DNA of 64,000 nucleotides from Nostoc spongiaeforme FACHB-130 (GTDB taxonomy: Bacteria > Cyanobacteriota > Cyanobacteriia > Cyanobacteriales > Nostocaceae). The stretch covers positions 1 through 64,000 of the forward strand of contig NZ_JACJTB010000015.1 of NCBI RefSeq assembly GCF_014698475.1, written 5' to 3'. A program made the position numbers and the translations under genes. Of the stretch, positions 9,469-18,395 are shown piece by piece (within the stretch, counting starts at the first letter, position 1; every line of letters starts with the position of its first letter). The notes below the pieces were generated by a model. That model made no database searches. It had not been told where the DNA came from and saw nothing but the letters and a program-made list of their open reading frames with translations.

Positions 9469-9750
9469 ATGGCTCATAAGAAAGGAACAGGTAGTACACG
9501 CAACGGTCGTGATTCTAATGCCCAGCGTCTAGGTGTCAAACGCTTTGGTGGTCAAGTTGTGCGTGCAGGTAATATTCTTGTACGTCAACGTGGCACAAAA
9601 TTCCATCCTGGTAACAATGTAGGTATCGGTAGCGATGACACTTTGTTTGCCTTAATTGATGGCGTTGTCACCTTTGAGAGAAAAGGCAAATCTCGCAAAA
9701 AAGTTAGCATTTATCCAGTTGCTGCACCCACTGAAGCAGTAGCCAGCTAA
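9469..9750 (+). CDS. rpmA: 50S ribosomal protein L27
   Basis: A 93-residue L27 starting [16 protein letters not shown], with [17 protein letters not shown] and [21 protein letters not shown], all diagnostic. There is no N-terminal cleavable extension of the Firmicutes type. L27's N-terminal tail reaches the peptidyl transferase centre. A ribosome-binding sequence AAGGA lies just upstream, and the gene is co-transcribed with rplU. Confidence 0.98.
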   Translation: MAHKKGTGSTRNGRDSNAQRLGVKRFGGQVVRAGNILVRQRGTKFHPGNNVGIGSDDTLFALIDGVVTFERKGKSRKKVSIYPVAAPTEAVAS

Positions 9751-9790
9751 ATGCTTGCTAATTTGATTCATTAGCCAGAATAGTCGATAA

Positions 9791-9825
9791 AAAATGAGGG
9801 TTGGTTACTTCCACCCTCATTTATT
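9791..9825 (+). terminator. Intrinsic terminator of rplU-rpmA
   Basis: Inverted repeat AAATGAGGGT / ACCCTCATTT with an 11-base loop, then TATTTATC, about 40 bases after rpmA. Confidence 0.8.
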
Positions 9826-9960
9826 TATCAATGAATGCAGGAGTTAGTATGTGAGATACCGCACCAGATTAAAAATTTGGTGGCTATGATTCAGGAGGAG
9901 TCTGAATCCCATAGCTGAATAAAAACCTCCTGACTTGAAAGTGCTGAGTGCTGAGTAAAA

Positions 9961-10013
9961 ATGCTAGTCCCACTTTCATGCTTGGCTATGAAACTTGTTT
10001 CATTGGGACTGCC
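9961..10013 (+). repeat. 53-bp nested palindromic repeat, family B copy 1
   Basis: A 53-base element with outer arms AGTCCCA / TGGGACT and an inner TTTCAT...ATGAAA stem. It reappears inverted at 32253-32305 with a single difference. Both copies sit beside GTGCTGAG-type short repeats. The spurious ORFs crossing the two copies share a 20-residue-like peptide only because of this repeat. It overlaps no confident gene and abuts the 3' end of the membrane-protein gene at 10025. Confidence 0.85.
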
Positions 10014-10024
10014 TTCTACCTCCT

Positions 10025-10471
10025 TCAACGCATAGATGTATATACAGCAAATTCTTCGTGGAGAATTGCACCGCAAGCTATACCTACCAATGAAAATAAG
10101 GATGTAATTAAAAAGGCTGACCTGCCATTAAATCCGGCTGTGTAAAAATCAATTTTTGCTAAGATTGCCGCCGCAATAATGAGTAAGGTATCAAGAAAGA
10201 GGCGAAACCAAGCAACCATCAGGAAAAATAAAAATGCCCCAAACACGGCAATAAAAAAAGTTTTGATACTCGACTCAAAAAATACACTAGAATAATTAGC
10301 CATTGCTAAAAAGGGAATGGCTAAACTTGATAGTAAAACTAATATCCCAACTACGATGACTATCCAAAGAGATAAAGGCATGTGTGCTTCTGATAACACC
10401 CAGCCCAGGGTACTATAACTAATCAGTACTAATAATAGTGATGTCCAAGGAAGGTTTTTGAAAATAGACAT
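10025..10471 (-). CDS. Hypothetical membrane protein (four predicted TM segments)
   Basis: A 148-residue, strongly hydrophobic protein with about four membrane segments: near residues 9-25, 33-58, 68-90 and 123-140. Between segments three and four lies a short polar stretch (KIDFYTAGFNGRS). I do not recognise a family. It is alone on the minus strand between rpmA and cruF. The length, distribution of hydrophobic segments and ordinary codon use support a real gene, but function is unknown. Confidence 0.65.
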   Translation of the reverse strand: MSIFKNLPWTSLLLVLISYSTLGWVLSEAHMPLSLWIVIVVGILVLLSSLAIPFLAMANYSSVFFESSIKTFFIAVFGAFLFFLMVAWFRLFLDTLLIIAAAILAKIDFYTAGFNGRSAFLITSLFSLVGIACGAILHEEFAVYTSMR

Positions 10472-10997
10472 AAGTTGCTCTCGTTATAAATAAGTAAATT
10501 GATGCTTTAAATAAATTTTCCATGACCAAAAACTTCAACTGATGCAGCAGACTGCAAGTCAGTGAACTATATAGTTGAATTGTCAAAGCTAGATAGAAAG
10601 CATATTCTTATTCTGACTTCTGAAGTATCATATTCAACTACTCAGTTTTAATATTCGTGCATAAGTGCATAAACACAAAGACCTTTACTCTACCCCATAC
10701 GGTGTTGCTCATCTGTCTTTTAGCCGACATGATCATACTTGTAGGAGTTGTGATGCTGGTGGGAGTAAAGGCGATCGCTCTCTTCCAGAAAGCTAGGTTA
10801 GTTTAAGTATATTTTGACGAGAATGACTTAGACTATATGTTTATCATCCTATTTTTACCAAACGTAATCAATAGGCCGTCCGCACATTCTATAAATTTCC
10901 CAAGAATTACAGTACAAACTAGTTAAATATTTTCGTAAACATTTGTAAACTGTTAGCAGCAGAGTAGCAAAGTATCACATCTGATTAAGGAATGGTC
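10472..10997. other. Divergent intergenic region upstream of cruF
   Basis: A 526-base AT-rich gap between the leftward membrane protein and rightward cruF, with one HIP1 site (GCGATCGC near 10771). It must contain both promoters. No ORF or stable RNA structure was recognised. Confidence 0.5.
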
Positions 10998-11906
10998 ATG
11001 AAACAACTTGTTGTCGTTGAGCGTGTAAGCCTCATCGGTCATATTGTGTCAATGGTGTTTGGGTTAGTAGGGATATTATTGGTTGTACCCAATGCCGAAC
11101 TGATTTTGAACTTGTCCGAATTTGGACAAACTGCGATGCAGTGGAGTATGGCTGGTGGTGGTGTAGTTTATATGATTTTGGGTGCAGCAGCTGTATTGTT
11201 GTATGCCTCGCGGACATTGGGTGTGGGTCGTGCTGTGGCATTTCTGCTGCCTGCTGTATTAATTTCTTTAACTAGTGAATTATTAGGAACCAGTACAGGC
11301 TTTCCTTTTGGTCACTATCAATATTTAAGCGGCTTGGGATATAAAATTGCTGGTTTAGTTCCCTTTACAATTCCCTTATCGTGGTTTTATTTAGGCTGTG
11401 TATCTTACTTGTTAGCTCGTGCAGGCTTAGAAGTAGATACAAAACCAAGCTTGTGGCGGCATATTAGCGCAATTGGCTTGGGTTCTTTGCTGCTAACCTC
11501 CTGGGATTTTGTGCTTGACCCAGCCATGAGTCAAACTACCTTACCCTTCTGGTATTGGCAACAACCAGGGGCTTTCTTTGGAATGCCTTATCAAAACTTT
11601 GCTGGTTGGTTAGGTACTGGCACAGTCTTCATGACAGTAGCAGCCTTATTGTGGAAAAACCAGCCAATTAAATTTGAGCGATCGCAACTAAATCTACCTT
11701 TAGTAGTCTACTTAAGTAACTTTGGTTTTGCTACAGTCATGAGCTTGGCTGCTGGTTTCTCTATTCCCGTATTGTTAGGTTTAGTTTTAGGTGTTACCCC
11801 CGCAATTACCTTGTGGTGGAAAGCATCAGCAGCAAATAATCAAGTAACCCTTGAACCAGCAACTAAAGAAGTTTCTGTAGCCAGCGTCAAAGTTGCTTTG
11901 AAGTAA
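10998..11906 (+). CDS. cruF: Carotenoid 1'-hydroxylase CruF-like membrane protein
   Basis: About 302 residues with roughly seven hydrophobic segments and the conserved loop SELLGTSTGFPFGHYQY, followed by a segment with WDFVLDPAMSQ. These are hallmarks of the CruF carotenoid biosynthesis (DUF422) family. CruF hydrates gamma-carotene at C-1' on the way to myxol glycosides (myxoxanthophyll) in cyanobacterial membranes. ATG 10998 is preferred over ATG 10992 because TAAGGA ends only one base before the latter. The usual partner glycosyltransferase CruG is not adjacent. The C-terminal tail is Ala/Val/Lys-rich and cytosolic-looking. Confidence 0.85.
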   Translation: MKQLVVVERVSLIGHIVSMVFGLVGILLVVPNAELILNLSEFGQTAMQWSMAGGGVVYMILGAAAVLLYASRTLGVGRAVAFLLPAVLISLTSELLGTSTGFPFGHYQYLSGLGYKIAGLVPFTIPLSWFYLGCVSYLLARAGLEVDTKPSLWRHISAIGLGSLLLTSWDFVLDPAMSQTTLPFWYWQQPGAFFGMPYQNFAGWLGTGTVFMTVAALLWKNQPIKFERSQLNLPLVVYLSNFGFATVMSLAAGFSIPVLLGLVLGVTPAITLWWKASAANNQVTLEPATKEVSVASVKVALK

Positions 11907-11981
11907 GAAACTCTTGGCAATAGCCGGGGATAAAAGGGAAATTACTCTCAGTACCTAACCCCCAATTATTGATGAACAACT

Positions 11982-12014
11982 AGATCCCCGACTTCTTCAA
12001 GAAGTCGGGGATCT
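11982..12014. repeat. Palindromic repeat, family A copy 2
   Basis: Perfect palindrome AGATCCCCGACTTCTT-C-AAGAAGTCGGGGATCT, matching the element at 4649-4681 except in the loop. Located between cruF and bioY, where it may act as a terminator. Confidence 0.8.
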
Positions 12015-12088
12015 AAAACTGATTAAGCATAGTTCTTGAGGTTAAAAATATTCCAGTTAATTTACTTACAACCTAAAAATTACCGTTT

Positions 12089-12712
12089 TTGAGCATATTT
12101 AAGAGATTCATAGCTGAAAGTACAGATATTGTGGGAACCGTTCAATTATTATGGTCTATGATTGGCTTACTCCTAACAATGGGTGGCACATTTTTGGAAG
12201 CATATAGTATCACCTGGCCTTGGAGTTGGACTCAACATGGAATTCAAACCTTTTCTTTAGGTGTTAGCTTTCAAATTGGTGCCGTATTACTTGTAGGTTG
12301 TTTGGGAGGGCAGAATGCTGGGGCGCTCTCACAAATTGCGTACTTAGTTATGGGGTTAACTTTATTGCCTGTATTCTCCGAAGGTGGAGGTTTGGGTTAT
12401 GTCCGACTGTCCCAGTTTGGCTATCTTTTAGGCTTTATTCCTGGAGCGTGGATTTGTGGATTTCTAGCGTTTAAAGCCAGGCCAAAACTAGAATCTTTGG
12501 CATTTAGTTGTATTTGTGGCTTGTTAACCATTCACTTGTGCGGTATTGCTTATTTGACCATGAGTTACTTTTTTCAGTGGCAAGGTACAGAAAATCTCTC
12601 CTTAATCCAAGCAATTCTGAAATACTCGTGGTTTGCCGTACCAGGACAATTAGTTGTCATTTGTGCTGTTACCTCAATAGCTTATTTATTACGCCATTTA
12701 ATGTTTTATTAG
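12089..12712 (+). CDS. bioY: BioY-like biotin transporter substrate-binding subunit
   Basis: A 207-residue membrane protein with about six hydrophobic segments. The segment from GGQNAGALSQIAYLVMGL to LPVFSEGGGLGY, then GYLLGFIPGAWICG, matches the BioY S-component signature of energy-coupling-factor transporters, which bind biotin. Translation appears to start at a TTG (12089, reading MSIFKRF); no strong ribosome-binding site is visible, and the next ATG (12158) would remove the first helix. It precedes lspA by about 80 bases on the same strand. ECF ATPase/T-component genes are not in the window. Confidence 0.75.
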   Translation: MSIFKRFIAESTDIVGTVQLLWSMIGLLLTMGGTFLEAYSITWPWSWTQHGIQTFSLGVSFQIGAVLLVGCLGGQNAGALSQIAYLVMGLTLLPVFSEGGGLGYVRLSQFGYLLGFIPGAWICGFLAFKARPKLESLAFSCICGLLTIHLCGIAYLTMSYFFQWQGTENLSLIQAILKYSWFAVPGQLVVICAVTSIAYLLRHLMFY

Positions 12713-12785
12713 TTATTAGTCCATTGTCATTTGTCCTTTGTCAAAAGCTAGTGACTAATGACCAATGAATAATGACGCTGAATTA
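12713..12785. repeat. Intergenic short tandem repeat (TTTGTC/AATGAC type)
   Basis: GTCATTTGTCCTTTGTC-like heptamer-ish units followed by partly complementary GACTAATGACCAATGAA-like units, forming an imperfect palindrome between bioY and lspA. The same sequence style recurs at about 13640-13665, 14720-14790, 31745-31815, 40895-40950, 54310-54345, 57240-57295 and 58158-58205, always between genes. Confidence 0.7.
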
Positions 12786-12792
12786 ACTCACT

Positions 12793-13266
12793 ATGAATTT
12801 AAAAAATCGCCTGTTTTGGATTGCGGCCTTCACTGCTTTTTTCTTAGATCAACTGACCAAATATTGGATAGTACAAACCTTTAAATTAGGAGATACATTA
12901 CCACTCATACCTGGAGTATTTCACTTTACTTATGTAACTAATACCGGTGCAGCTTTTAGTCTATTCAGTGGCAAGGTGGAGTGGTTACGCTGGTTATCTT
13001 TAGGAGTCAGTTTAGTATTAGTAGCCTTGGGTTTGTTCGGCTCAATGCTCAGTCGTTGGGATCAGTTGGGTTATGGTTTCATTTTAGGCGGGGCGATGGG
13101 TAATGGTATTGATCGCTTTGTTTTAGGCTATGTAGTAGATTTTCTAGATTTACGGTTGATTAATTTTGCTGTATTTAATATTGCAGATTCATTTATTAGT
13201 ATAGGTATTGTTTGTTTGCTGATAGCCTCATTTCAAAAAACACCCACTACCCCCCGCAGAAGGTGA
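12793..13266 (+). CDS. lspA: Lipoprotein signal peptidase (signal peptidase II)
   Basis: A 157-residue integral membrane aspartyl protease with four hydrophobic segments. Conserved motifs are FLDQLTKYW (Asp19), TNTGAAFSLF (49-58), NGIDRF (catalytic Asp107) and FNIADSFI (catalytic Asp132). It removes signal peptides from diacylglyceryl-modified prolipoproteins such as the binding protein encoded at 7202. It follows bioY and may be co-transcribed with it. Confidence 0.97.
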   Translation: MNLKNRLFWIAAFTAFFLDQLTKYWIVQTFKLGDTLPLIPGVFHFTYVTNTGAAFSLFSGKVEWLRWLSLGVSLVLVALGLFGSMLSRWDQLGYGFILGGAMGNGIDRFVLGYVVDFLDLRLINFAVFNIADSFISIGIVCLLIASFQKTPTTPRRR

Positions 13267-13354
13267 TCTTAGTTTCTGGCGAAAGAGCAATCATAAAGAC
13301 CGTAGGGGAGTAGGGGAGAGCTTGGTGTTATTGACTATCAACCAATGACTCTAC

Positions 13355-13636
13355 TCAACTATGCTGTAAAAATTCTACCTTGGGTAATAAAGGGTCAGTA
13401 ACCATTGCTACCCCAATAAAACCCCAGCGTTTGAGCAAACTGCTGATTTGGCCTCCAGGGAGAGACTCTACAGCAAAGCGGTTTGCTACCTCTGCTGCAT
13501 GAGTATTGAGATAGCTTAAAGCATCAAAACTTTCTCGAAACAGTAATATGTAACCTAACTCTTCTGAGTTGGGACGTGCTGTTAAATAACGACCATCTGT
13601 TTTGGAACGCACTAGATAATAAACTTCGGAAAGCAT
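13355..13636 (-). CDS. Conserved cyanobacterial hypothetical protein
   Basis: A 93-residue soluble protein beginning MLSEVYYLVRSKTDGRYLTAR. It has mixed alpha/beta character, no signal peptide and no membrane segment. I do not recognise a named domain; proteins of this size and type are conserved among cyanobacteria. It lies 35 bases downstream of the DppB-type permease on the same strand, so the two may share a transcript. Confidence 0.6.
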   Translation of the reverse strand: MLSEVYYLVRSKTDGRYLTARPNSEELGYILLFRESFDALSYLNTHAAEVANRFAVESLPGGQISSLLKRWGFIGVAMVTDPLLPKVEFLQHS

Positions 13637-13671
13637 ATTGACAAAGGACGAATGACCATTGACTAAATTAT

Positions 13672-14712
13672 TTAAGCGTCTAACTTAATTCGAGGATCGG
13701 CTACTTTTAACATTAAATCTGCGAGTAAGTTACCGACATTCAACAGCACAGCACTCATCACCAAACTCGCCATAACTAAGTATTGGTCTTTAGCGATAAC
13801 CGCCTGTAAAGTTAACCTCCCCAAACCTGGCCAGTTAAAGAACTGTTCCGCGATGAATGCACCGCCTAATAAACTGGCTAACTCAAAACCCAGCAAAGTA
13901 ATTAGGGGGTTAATAGCGTTGCGGAGTGCATGAACGTAAATGACGCGATTTTCTGGCAGTCCTTTGGCGCGGGCTGTTTGAATATAATCTTGACGCAGAA
14001 CATCTAACAATTCCCCACGGGTAATGCGTTGCAAACCAGCAAAACTGGTGATACTTAAGGCAATTGTGGGTAGAATCATGTGCCAGCCGATATCAATAAT
14101 TTTACCGAACCAGGATAAATCAGCATGATCAATGCTGGTCATACTACCGACGGGAAATAAAGGCGAGGTAAATTGAGCAAAGATTAATAAGAATAGTGCC
14201 GTGATAAAGCTGGGAAAGCCTTGTCCGGCATAACTAATGACTTGTAGGATGCGGTCTGTAGCGCGATTTTGCTTCACCGCCGCAACAATGCCCAAAGGAA
14301 TAGCGATCGCCCATGTCACAATTAAAGAAGCGATCGCTAATAATAAAGTTGCCGGTACACGCTCCCACAACAGCGAAGCTACAGAACGCTGATAGACAAA
14401 ACTGGTACCAAAATCTCCTCTAGTAAATATCCGCCATAACCACAATAAATATTGCTCAGGCCAAGACTTATCTAACCCAAACTGTCTTCTAATTTCCTCA
14501 ATTCGTTCTGGGGAAATTTTGGGATTTTGGCGCAGAGTATCTACATAATCTCCTGGAGACAATTTGATGATGAAAAACGACAGCGCCGATGCCAACAATA
14601 ATGTAAACAACGCTTGTAATACCCGTTTCACCACATAAATAAAAGTTTCACTCGTAATTAGCCGAATTAGCCAATCTCGACTGGTCTCCAAGGAAATTTT
14701 TGTAGCTGTCAT
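13672..14712 (-). CDS. ABC transporter permease, DppB/OppB type
   Basis: A 346-residue inner-membrane permease. After an N-terminal cytoplasmic stretch and a first membrane helix come the DppB-family features: LSPGDYVD, a periplasmic loop with RRQFGLDKSWPEQYLLW, several helices, and the EAA-type loop around TRGELLDVLRQDYIQTARAKGLPE that contacts the ATPase. It ends with NVGNLLADLMLKVADPRIKL. Such permeases import di- or oligopeptides or nickel; the substrate cannot be told here. No other transporter subunit is adjacent. Confidence 0.9.
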   Translation of the reverse strand: MTATKISLETSRDWLIRLITSETFIYVVKRVLQALFTLLLASALSFFIIKLSPGDYVDTLRQNPKISPERIEEIRRQFGLDKSWPEQYLLWLWRIFTRGDFGTSFVYQRSVASLLWERVPATLLLAIASLIVTWAIAIPLGIVAAVKQNRATDRILQVISYAGQGFPSFITALFLLIFAQFTSPLFPVGSMTSIDHADLSWFGKIIDIGWHMILPTIALSITSFAGLQRITRGELLDVLRQDYIQTARAKGLPENRVIYVHALRNAINPLITLLGFELASLLGGAFIAEQFFNWPGLGRLTLQAVIAKDQYLVMASLVMSAVLLNVGNLLADLMLKVADPRIKLDA

Positions 14713-14890
14713 TTTTATTTTGTCCTCTGTCCTCTGTCCTTTGTCCTTTGTTCTTTGCCATTAGTCAAATGACTAACGACCAATGAACGCCAGTTGCTAC
14801 AAGTCGGCGAAGCCGACGACAGTCGCTTTAAGTCGGGAAACCCGCCCATCGCGCTGTCTCTCCAACACACTGGCTCCTAATGACCATTGA
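14713..14890. repeat. Short tandem repeats upstream of permease gene
   Basis: Tandem GTCCTCTGTCCTTTGTC-like units, then the complementary CATTAGTCAAATGACTAACGACCAATGA. A further stretch (GTCGGCGAAGCCGACGACAGTCGC) contains a small GC-rich hairpin, GTCGGCgaaGCCGAC, near 14805-14819. No gene is present. Confidence 0.65.
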
Positions 14891-15409
14891 CTAATATTCA
14901 ATTAACGAGATAATCGGCAAATTGGGGAGATTATTCCGCCCTTGTAAATCCCGTAGCTCGATAATAAACCCAAAACCTACGAGTTCACACTCAAGCTTTT
15001 GAACTAACTTGGCTGTTGCACCGGCTGTACCACCTGTAGCAATTAAATCATCCACAATTAAAACGCGGCTGCCTGGATGCAAAGCGTCTTGGTGCATTTC
15101 CAAGCAGTCAGTACCGTACTCTAGTTCATATTCAATGGAGTGAACAGCTGCGGGTAACTTGCCTTTTTTGCGGACGGGAATAAATCCAGCGCCTAATTTA
15201 TAAGCAAGGGGAGCGCCAAAAATAAATCCCCGTGACTCCATCCCAATCACATAATCTGCTTGGAATCCTGCTGCATTGCATTTTTCTGTAAAAAAGTCAA
15301 TAGTATATCGCAGTCCTTCGCGATCGCGCAGTAGAGTAGTAATATCTCGAAATAAAATACCAGGCTTGGGATAATCGGGAATTTCACGAATTAAAGATTT
15401 TAAGTCCAT
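14891..15409 (-). CDS. apt: Adenine phosphoribosyltransferase
   Basis: A 172-residue purine-salvage enzyme converting adenine plus PRPP to AMP. It begins [18 protein letters not shown], typical of Apt, with the base/loop segment [17 protein letters not shown] (53-69) and the PRPP-binding motif [14 protein letters not shown] (116-129). Full length for the family, cytoplasmic and monocistronic. Confidence 0.97.
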   Translation of the reverse strand: MDLKSLIREIPDYPKPGILFRDITTLLRDREGLRYTIDFFTEKCNAAGFQADYVIGMESRGFIFGAPLAYKLGAGFIPVRKKGKLPAAVHSIEYELEYGTDCLEMHQDALHPGSRVLIVDDLIATGGTAGATAKLVQKLECELVGFGFIIELRDLQGRNNLPNLPIISLIEY

Positions 15410-15954
15410 AAACAGTTAGAAAATAGGGAATAGGTCAAGTATGAAGTGTGAAGTGTGAAGAAGAATTCAGAAGTCAGAACTCAGGAGTCAGAATAAATTT
15501 TTCATTCTGGATTCTGGATTCTGAATTCTGGCTCCTGTTCCCCAGTTATGGATGCTTGATTTTAAGCGGGAATCTACTAGGGGTGAGAGACTGAAGCAGA
15601 AAATATAGTATTTTCCCACTCCAGACTTCATACTTTAAACTTCAGACTTGAAAAATCGTACACTATAATGTCATACGCTGGATTTGAGGCTCTAGTATCA
15701 TCATCCATTGACGATAGTGAGAATCTACACCAAGCTTAAATTATGGAATGGTACTCAATACAAGAAGGTAAACTGATGCTGTAAAAAGGGAAATTTAGGT
15801 ATATGAGAGCTTTGGAGTAGAACAAGTTAAGTCATGTATACGTCAGGTATTATGGCTACTGCCACAGGTTTAATGTTATTTTTTGGCTACTTATCTTAAA
15901 TTTAGTTGTACTAGTGTATCTAGTCTGTTGGAAGCGCACAAGGTAATTTATAGA
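15410..15954. other. Repeat-rich intergenic region
   Basis: A 545-base gap between divergent apt and the DUF3038 gene. It holds GAAGTGTGAAG tandem units (15441-15460), CAGAAGTCAGAACTCAGGAGTCAG followed by ATTCTGGATTCTGGATTCTGAATTC (15468-15535), and CTTCATACTTTAAACTTCAGACTT (about 15624-15648). Together these are mirrored, palindrome-like simple repeats. No gene or clear promoter was recognised. Confidence 0.55.
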
Positions 15955-16581
15955 ATGAATGTCTCCGCGAGCATAACGCCGTTCAACAGTCCCGCACCTG
16001 CATCAACGCCTATGATTCTGGATACGTTACCAGATCCGGCGATCGCAGGACAAGGATGTCCGCCCAGAACTCGGCTACAAATCGACCTCATCTTATTGGC
16101 CATTGAAGCTTTAGAACTCGGTGGTTCCGAAGCAATTTTGGCCTTTGCAGAAGAGTTGGATTTAAAAGATATTATTAAAAATCGGGTAAATTTATGGCGG
16201 ATGCGTAGCTCTAACCCCATGCGCCGCGCTAATATCCGCAGACCCTTAACAATTATAGAAGCCAAGGCTTTAGTAGTTATTGCTTGCTACATTGCACGGC
16301 GGTTAACCGTGGTCATCCGTCAAATGCTGATGATATATCAGCAAATGAATGAAAAACAAATCCCCCTGGAACAAAATTTGCGTTTATCTAATTACCTAGA
16401 ACGCTTTCGAGTGCATTTTAAAAGCAGAATGAATGCGCGGCGTTCTGGGGTACTAGCATTAACATCTGATGAAAAATTAGATGAGTTAGCCATTAATTTG
16501 TTAGAAAAACTTCTATTTTGTACTGGTACGGCCGGAATGCAGCGATTCTGGATTAGTCTTTTTGATGGGGAAGTGGAATGA
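15955..16581 (+). CDS. DUF3038 domain protein
   Basis: About 208 residues from ATG 15955; the frame stays open to 15883 but the upstream 24 residues look non-homologous. The body, starting near LQIDLILLAIEALELGGSEAIL, through NRVNLWRMRSSNPMRR and EAKALVVIACYIARRL, matches my recollection of DUF3038, a cyanobacterial family of unknown function. It is helical and basic, with no signal peptide. Its stop codon overlaps the start of the DUF4335 gene (ATGA), so the two are translationally coupled. Confidence 0.75.
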   Translation: MNVSASITPFNSPAPASTPMILDTLPDPAIAGQGCPPRTRLQIDLILLAIEALELGGSEAILAFAEELDLKDIIKNRVNLWRMRSSNPMRRANIRRPLTIIEAKALVVIACYIARRLTVVIRQMLMIYQQMNEKQIPLEQNLRLSNYLERFRVHFKSRMNARRSGVLALTSDEKLDELAINLLEKLLFCTGTAGMQRFWISLFDGEVE

Positions 16582-18026
16582 ACATTCAACGGAAATACAG
16601 TTTACCTAACTGTACGTTGCTTTTAGAGGGTTTAAGCGATGCTTCCAGGGCAGCACATTTACAAGAACTCCGCCCAGAATTATCGATATTGGTCAATGTA
16701 GAATGCTATATATCTGGTTATAAGCAGCCTCTAGTGGGAGGTCGAGAATTTTTTGAAAGTTTGGTGAGGGCTGTGAGTGCTTATGGACAAGAATTTTTAA
16801 GCAATATCCCCAACCCCCAAGCCCATAACCAAGACTCAGAATTAGTAGAACTGCAAAAAATTGACCATAACCGTCATCGGCTAATTGTACATTCTGAAAG
16901 CAGTACTGAAGCTTTGGGTTCTCAGGCAAATAAATCACCGATTCAAATTGATATGAATACGGTGCAGTTATTTGATTTAGTAGAAGCAGTAGATCAATTT
17001 TTTGCCGATACCCAAACCCTACCGGAGTTAGCCCTAGAATTACAACCAATACCCCGACGCTACAGTGGTGCTAGTGAACTTGTCGTCAAGCAAGCACTAC
17101 CAGCCAGTATTGGAGTTGCGAGTGTAGCTGTTGCGGCGGTTGCTTTTAGTTTGATTCCACCCCCCCAAGTTCGCACACCAGAAGCGCAACCAGAAACCCA
17201 AAGCAGCGCCACTCCCACACCAACGACAACTGCTGTCGCCACCCCTACTACAGAAGCAACGCCCCTAGCCAGCGCCACACCGACAGCGACACCCAGCGCC
17301 ATTCCAACTACAGCCGCCACAGCACCCCCAACCACAGATTTAGAAGCCCTATTAAATACAACAGCCGAAATTACTGACCCATCTCAACTAAGGGCTTTAA
17401 ATCGTCAGGTGTGGAATCAAATTGACCCGGCTTGGAGCGATCGCTCGACCGTCAAGGAAGATTTAGTTTATCGTGTTGGTGTAGCTGGTGATGGTGCGAT
17501 CGTTGGTTATAAGGCAGTAAATCAAGGTTCAAATGAAGGCATTAATTTCACTCCACTACCAAAACTGCTTTACAACCCGGCAAAACGTTCGGCAATTAAT
17601 AATGAACCCATAGCCCAATTTAAAGTAGTGTTTACTAACAAAGGTGTGTTGGAAGTTAGTCCTTGGCGCGGTTATGCAGGTACACCACAGGTAGTAGGCC
17701 GGAAAATTACAGACGCTAACACCGTTAAAGAATTAAACCAAAAGCTGTACAACACAATTCGCCAAAACTGGAAAGGTACTCCCAGCTACACCAAGGATTT
17801 ACGCTATCGAGTCGCCATCAATAAAGATGGCATCATCGCTGATTATGAACCATTAAATCAAGTTGCCTTTGATCATTTCCGTGAAACACCATTGCCAAAT
17901 ATGTTTCAATCAGTTTATGGTTCCAATGGTGCAGCACCAGACAACCAAGAACCTCTAGCGCATTACCAAGTAGTGTTTAATCCTAATGGCAAACTAGAAG
18001 TTACTCCTTGGAAGGGGTATCAGTGA
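16578..18026 (+). CDS. DUF4335 domain protein with TM and Pro/Thr-rich linker
   Basis: A 482-residue protein whose first about 160 residues (RKYSLPNCTLLLEGL...) form a DUF4335 domain, a cyanobacterial family regularly next to DUF3038. A hydrophobic segment (IGVASVAVAAVAFSLIPP, about 176-193) is followed by a 60-residue Pro/Thr/Ala-rich linker. Then come two related C-terminal modules, each with LN..W..I....W, a DLxYRV segment and EPLAxxxVVF...G.LEVxPWxGY, at about 270-365 and 375-482. The duplicated module is visible directly. Function is unknown; the C-terminal modules probably sit across the membrane from the N-terminal domain. Confidence 0.8.
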   Translation: MNIQRKYSLPNCTLLLEGLSDASRAAHLQELRPELSILVNVECYISGYKQPLVGGREFFESLVRAVSAYGQEFLSNIPNPQAHNQDSELVELQKIDHNRHRLIVHSESSTEALGSQANKSPIQIDMNTVQLFDLVEAVDQFFADTQTLPELALELQPIPRRYSGASELVVKQALPASIGVASVAVAAVAFSLIPPPQVRTPEAQPETQSSATPTPTTTAVATPTTEATPLASATPTATPSAIPTTAATAPPTTDLEALLNTTAEITDPSQLRALNRQVWNQIDPAWSDRSTVKEDLVYRVGVAGDGAIVGYKAVNQGSNEGINFTPLPKLLYNPAKRSAINNEPIAQFKVVFTNKGVLEVSPWRGYAGTPQVVGRKITDANTVKELNQKLYNTIRQNWKGTPSYTKDLRYRVAINKDGIIADYEPLNQVAFDHFRETPLPNMFQSVYGSNGAAPDNQEPLAHYQVVFNPNGKLEVTPWKGYQ

Positions 18027-18165
18027 CGGGTGATAGGTTACAGGTGAAAGAGAAAACTAAATGTAGATTGGGTGGAACGTAGACACCCGAAGGGTGGCTT
18101 CCCACAGGGTAGTGAAACCCAACAAAATCTGGGTTTTCGGTTGTGGAAATATACCATTTTAGATT
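18027..18165. other. Intergenic segment before MITE
   Basis: 139 bases with a short imperfect repeat (GGGTGGAACGTAGACACCCGAAGGGTGGC) but no T-tailed terminator; no gene seen. Confidence 0.4.
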
Positions 18166-18300
18166 AGGACTTACGCAGTGAGACGAAAAATCAAGGGTTT
18201 TGGAAAGGGTGTAAGGATATAGAGGTATAGAGGTGTACTTATTCAAAACCCTTACACTCCTACATCCAGTTTTCACAGACAATCTTTGCGCGTAAGTCCT
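18166..18300 (+). repeat. MITE-like element, family M (best copy)
   Basis: About 135 bases bounded by terminal inverted repeats AGGACTTACGCA (left) and TGCGCGTAAGTCCT (right), with an internal palindromic tendency (AAAACCC...GGGTTTT). The same termini and internal CACAGACAATCTTTG-type segment occur at 50303-50420; decayed copies are at 8796 and 43150. No coding capacity, so it would move only with a transposase supplied elsewhere. Confidence 0.85.
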
Positions 18301-18395
18301 GTTTTTGACATGGGTAAGTTTTAACTACGCCTTACCAGACAAGATATGAATTTCAACTGAGTTTGGGAATACTAAATTCAGCATTGAATATACGT

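Noticed and set aside
9948-10145. 65-residue plus-strand frame sharing a peptide with a frame at 32130-32318
   Set aside because: The shared peptide comes from the 53-bp palindromic repeat, not from homologous genes.
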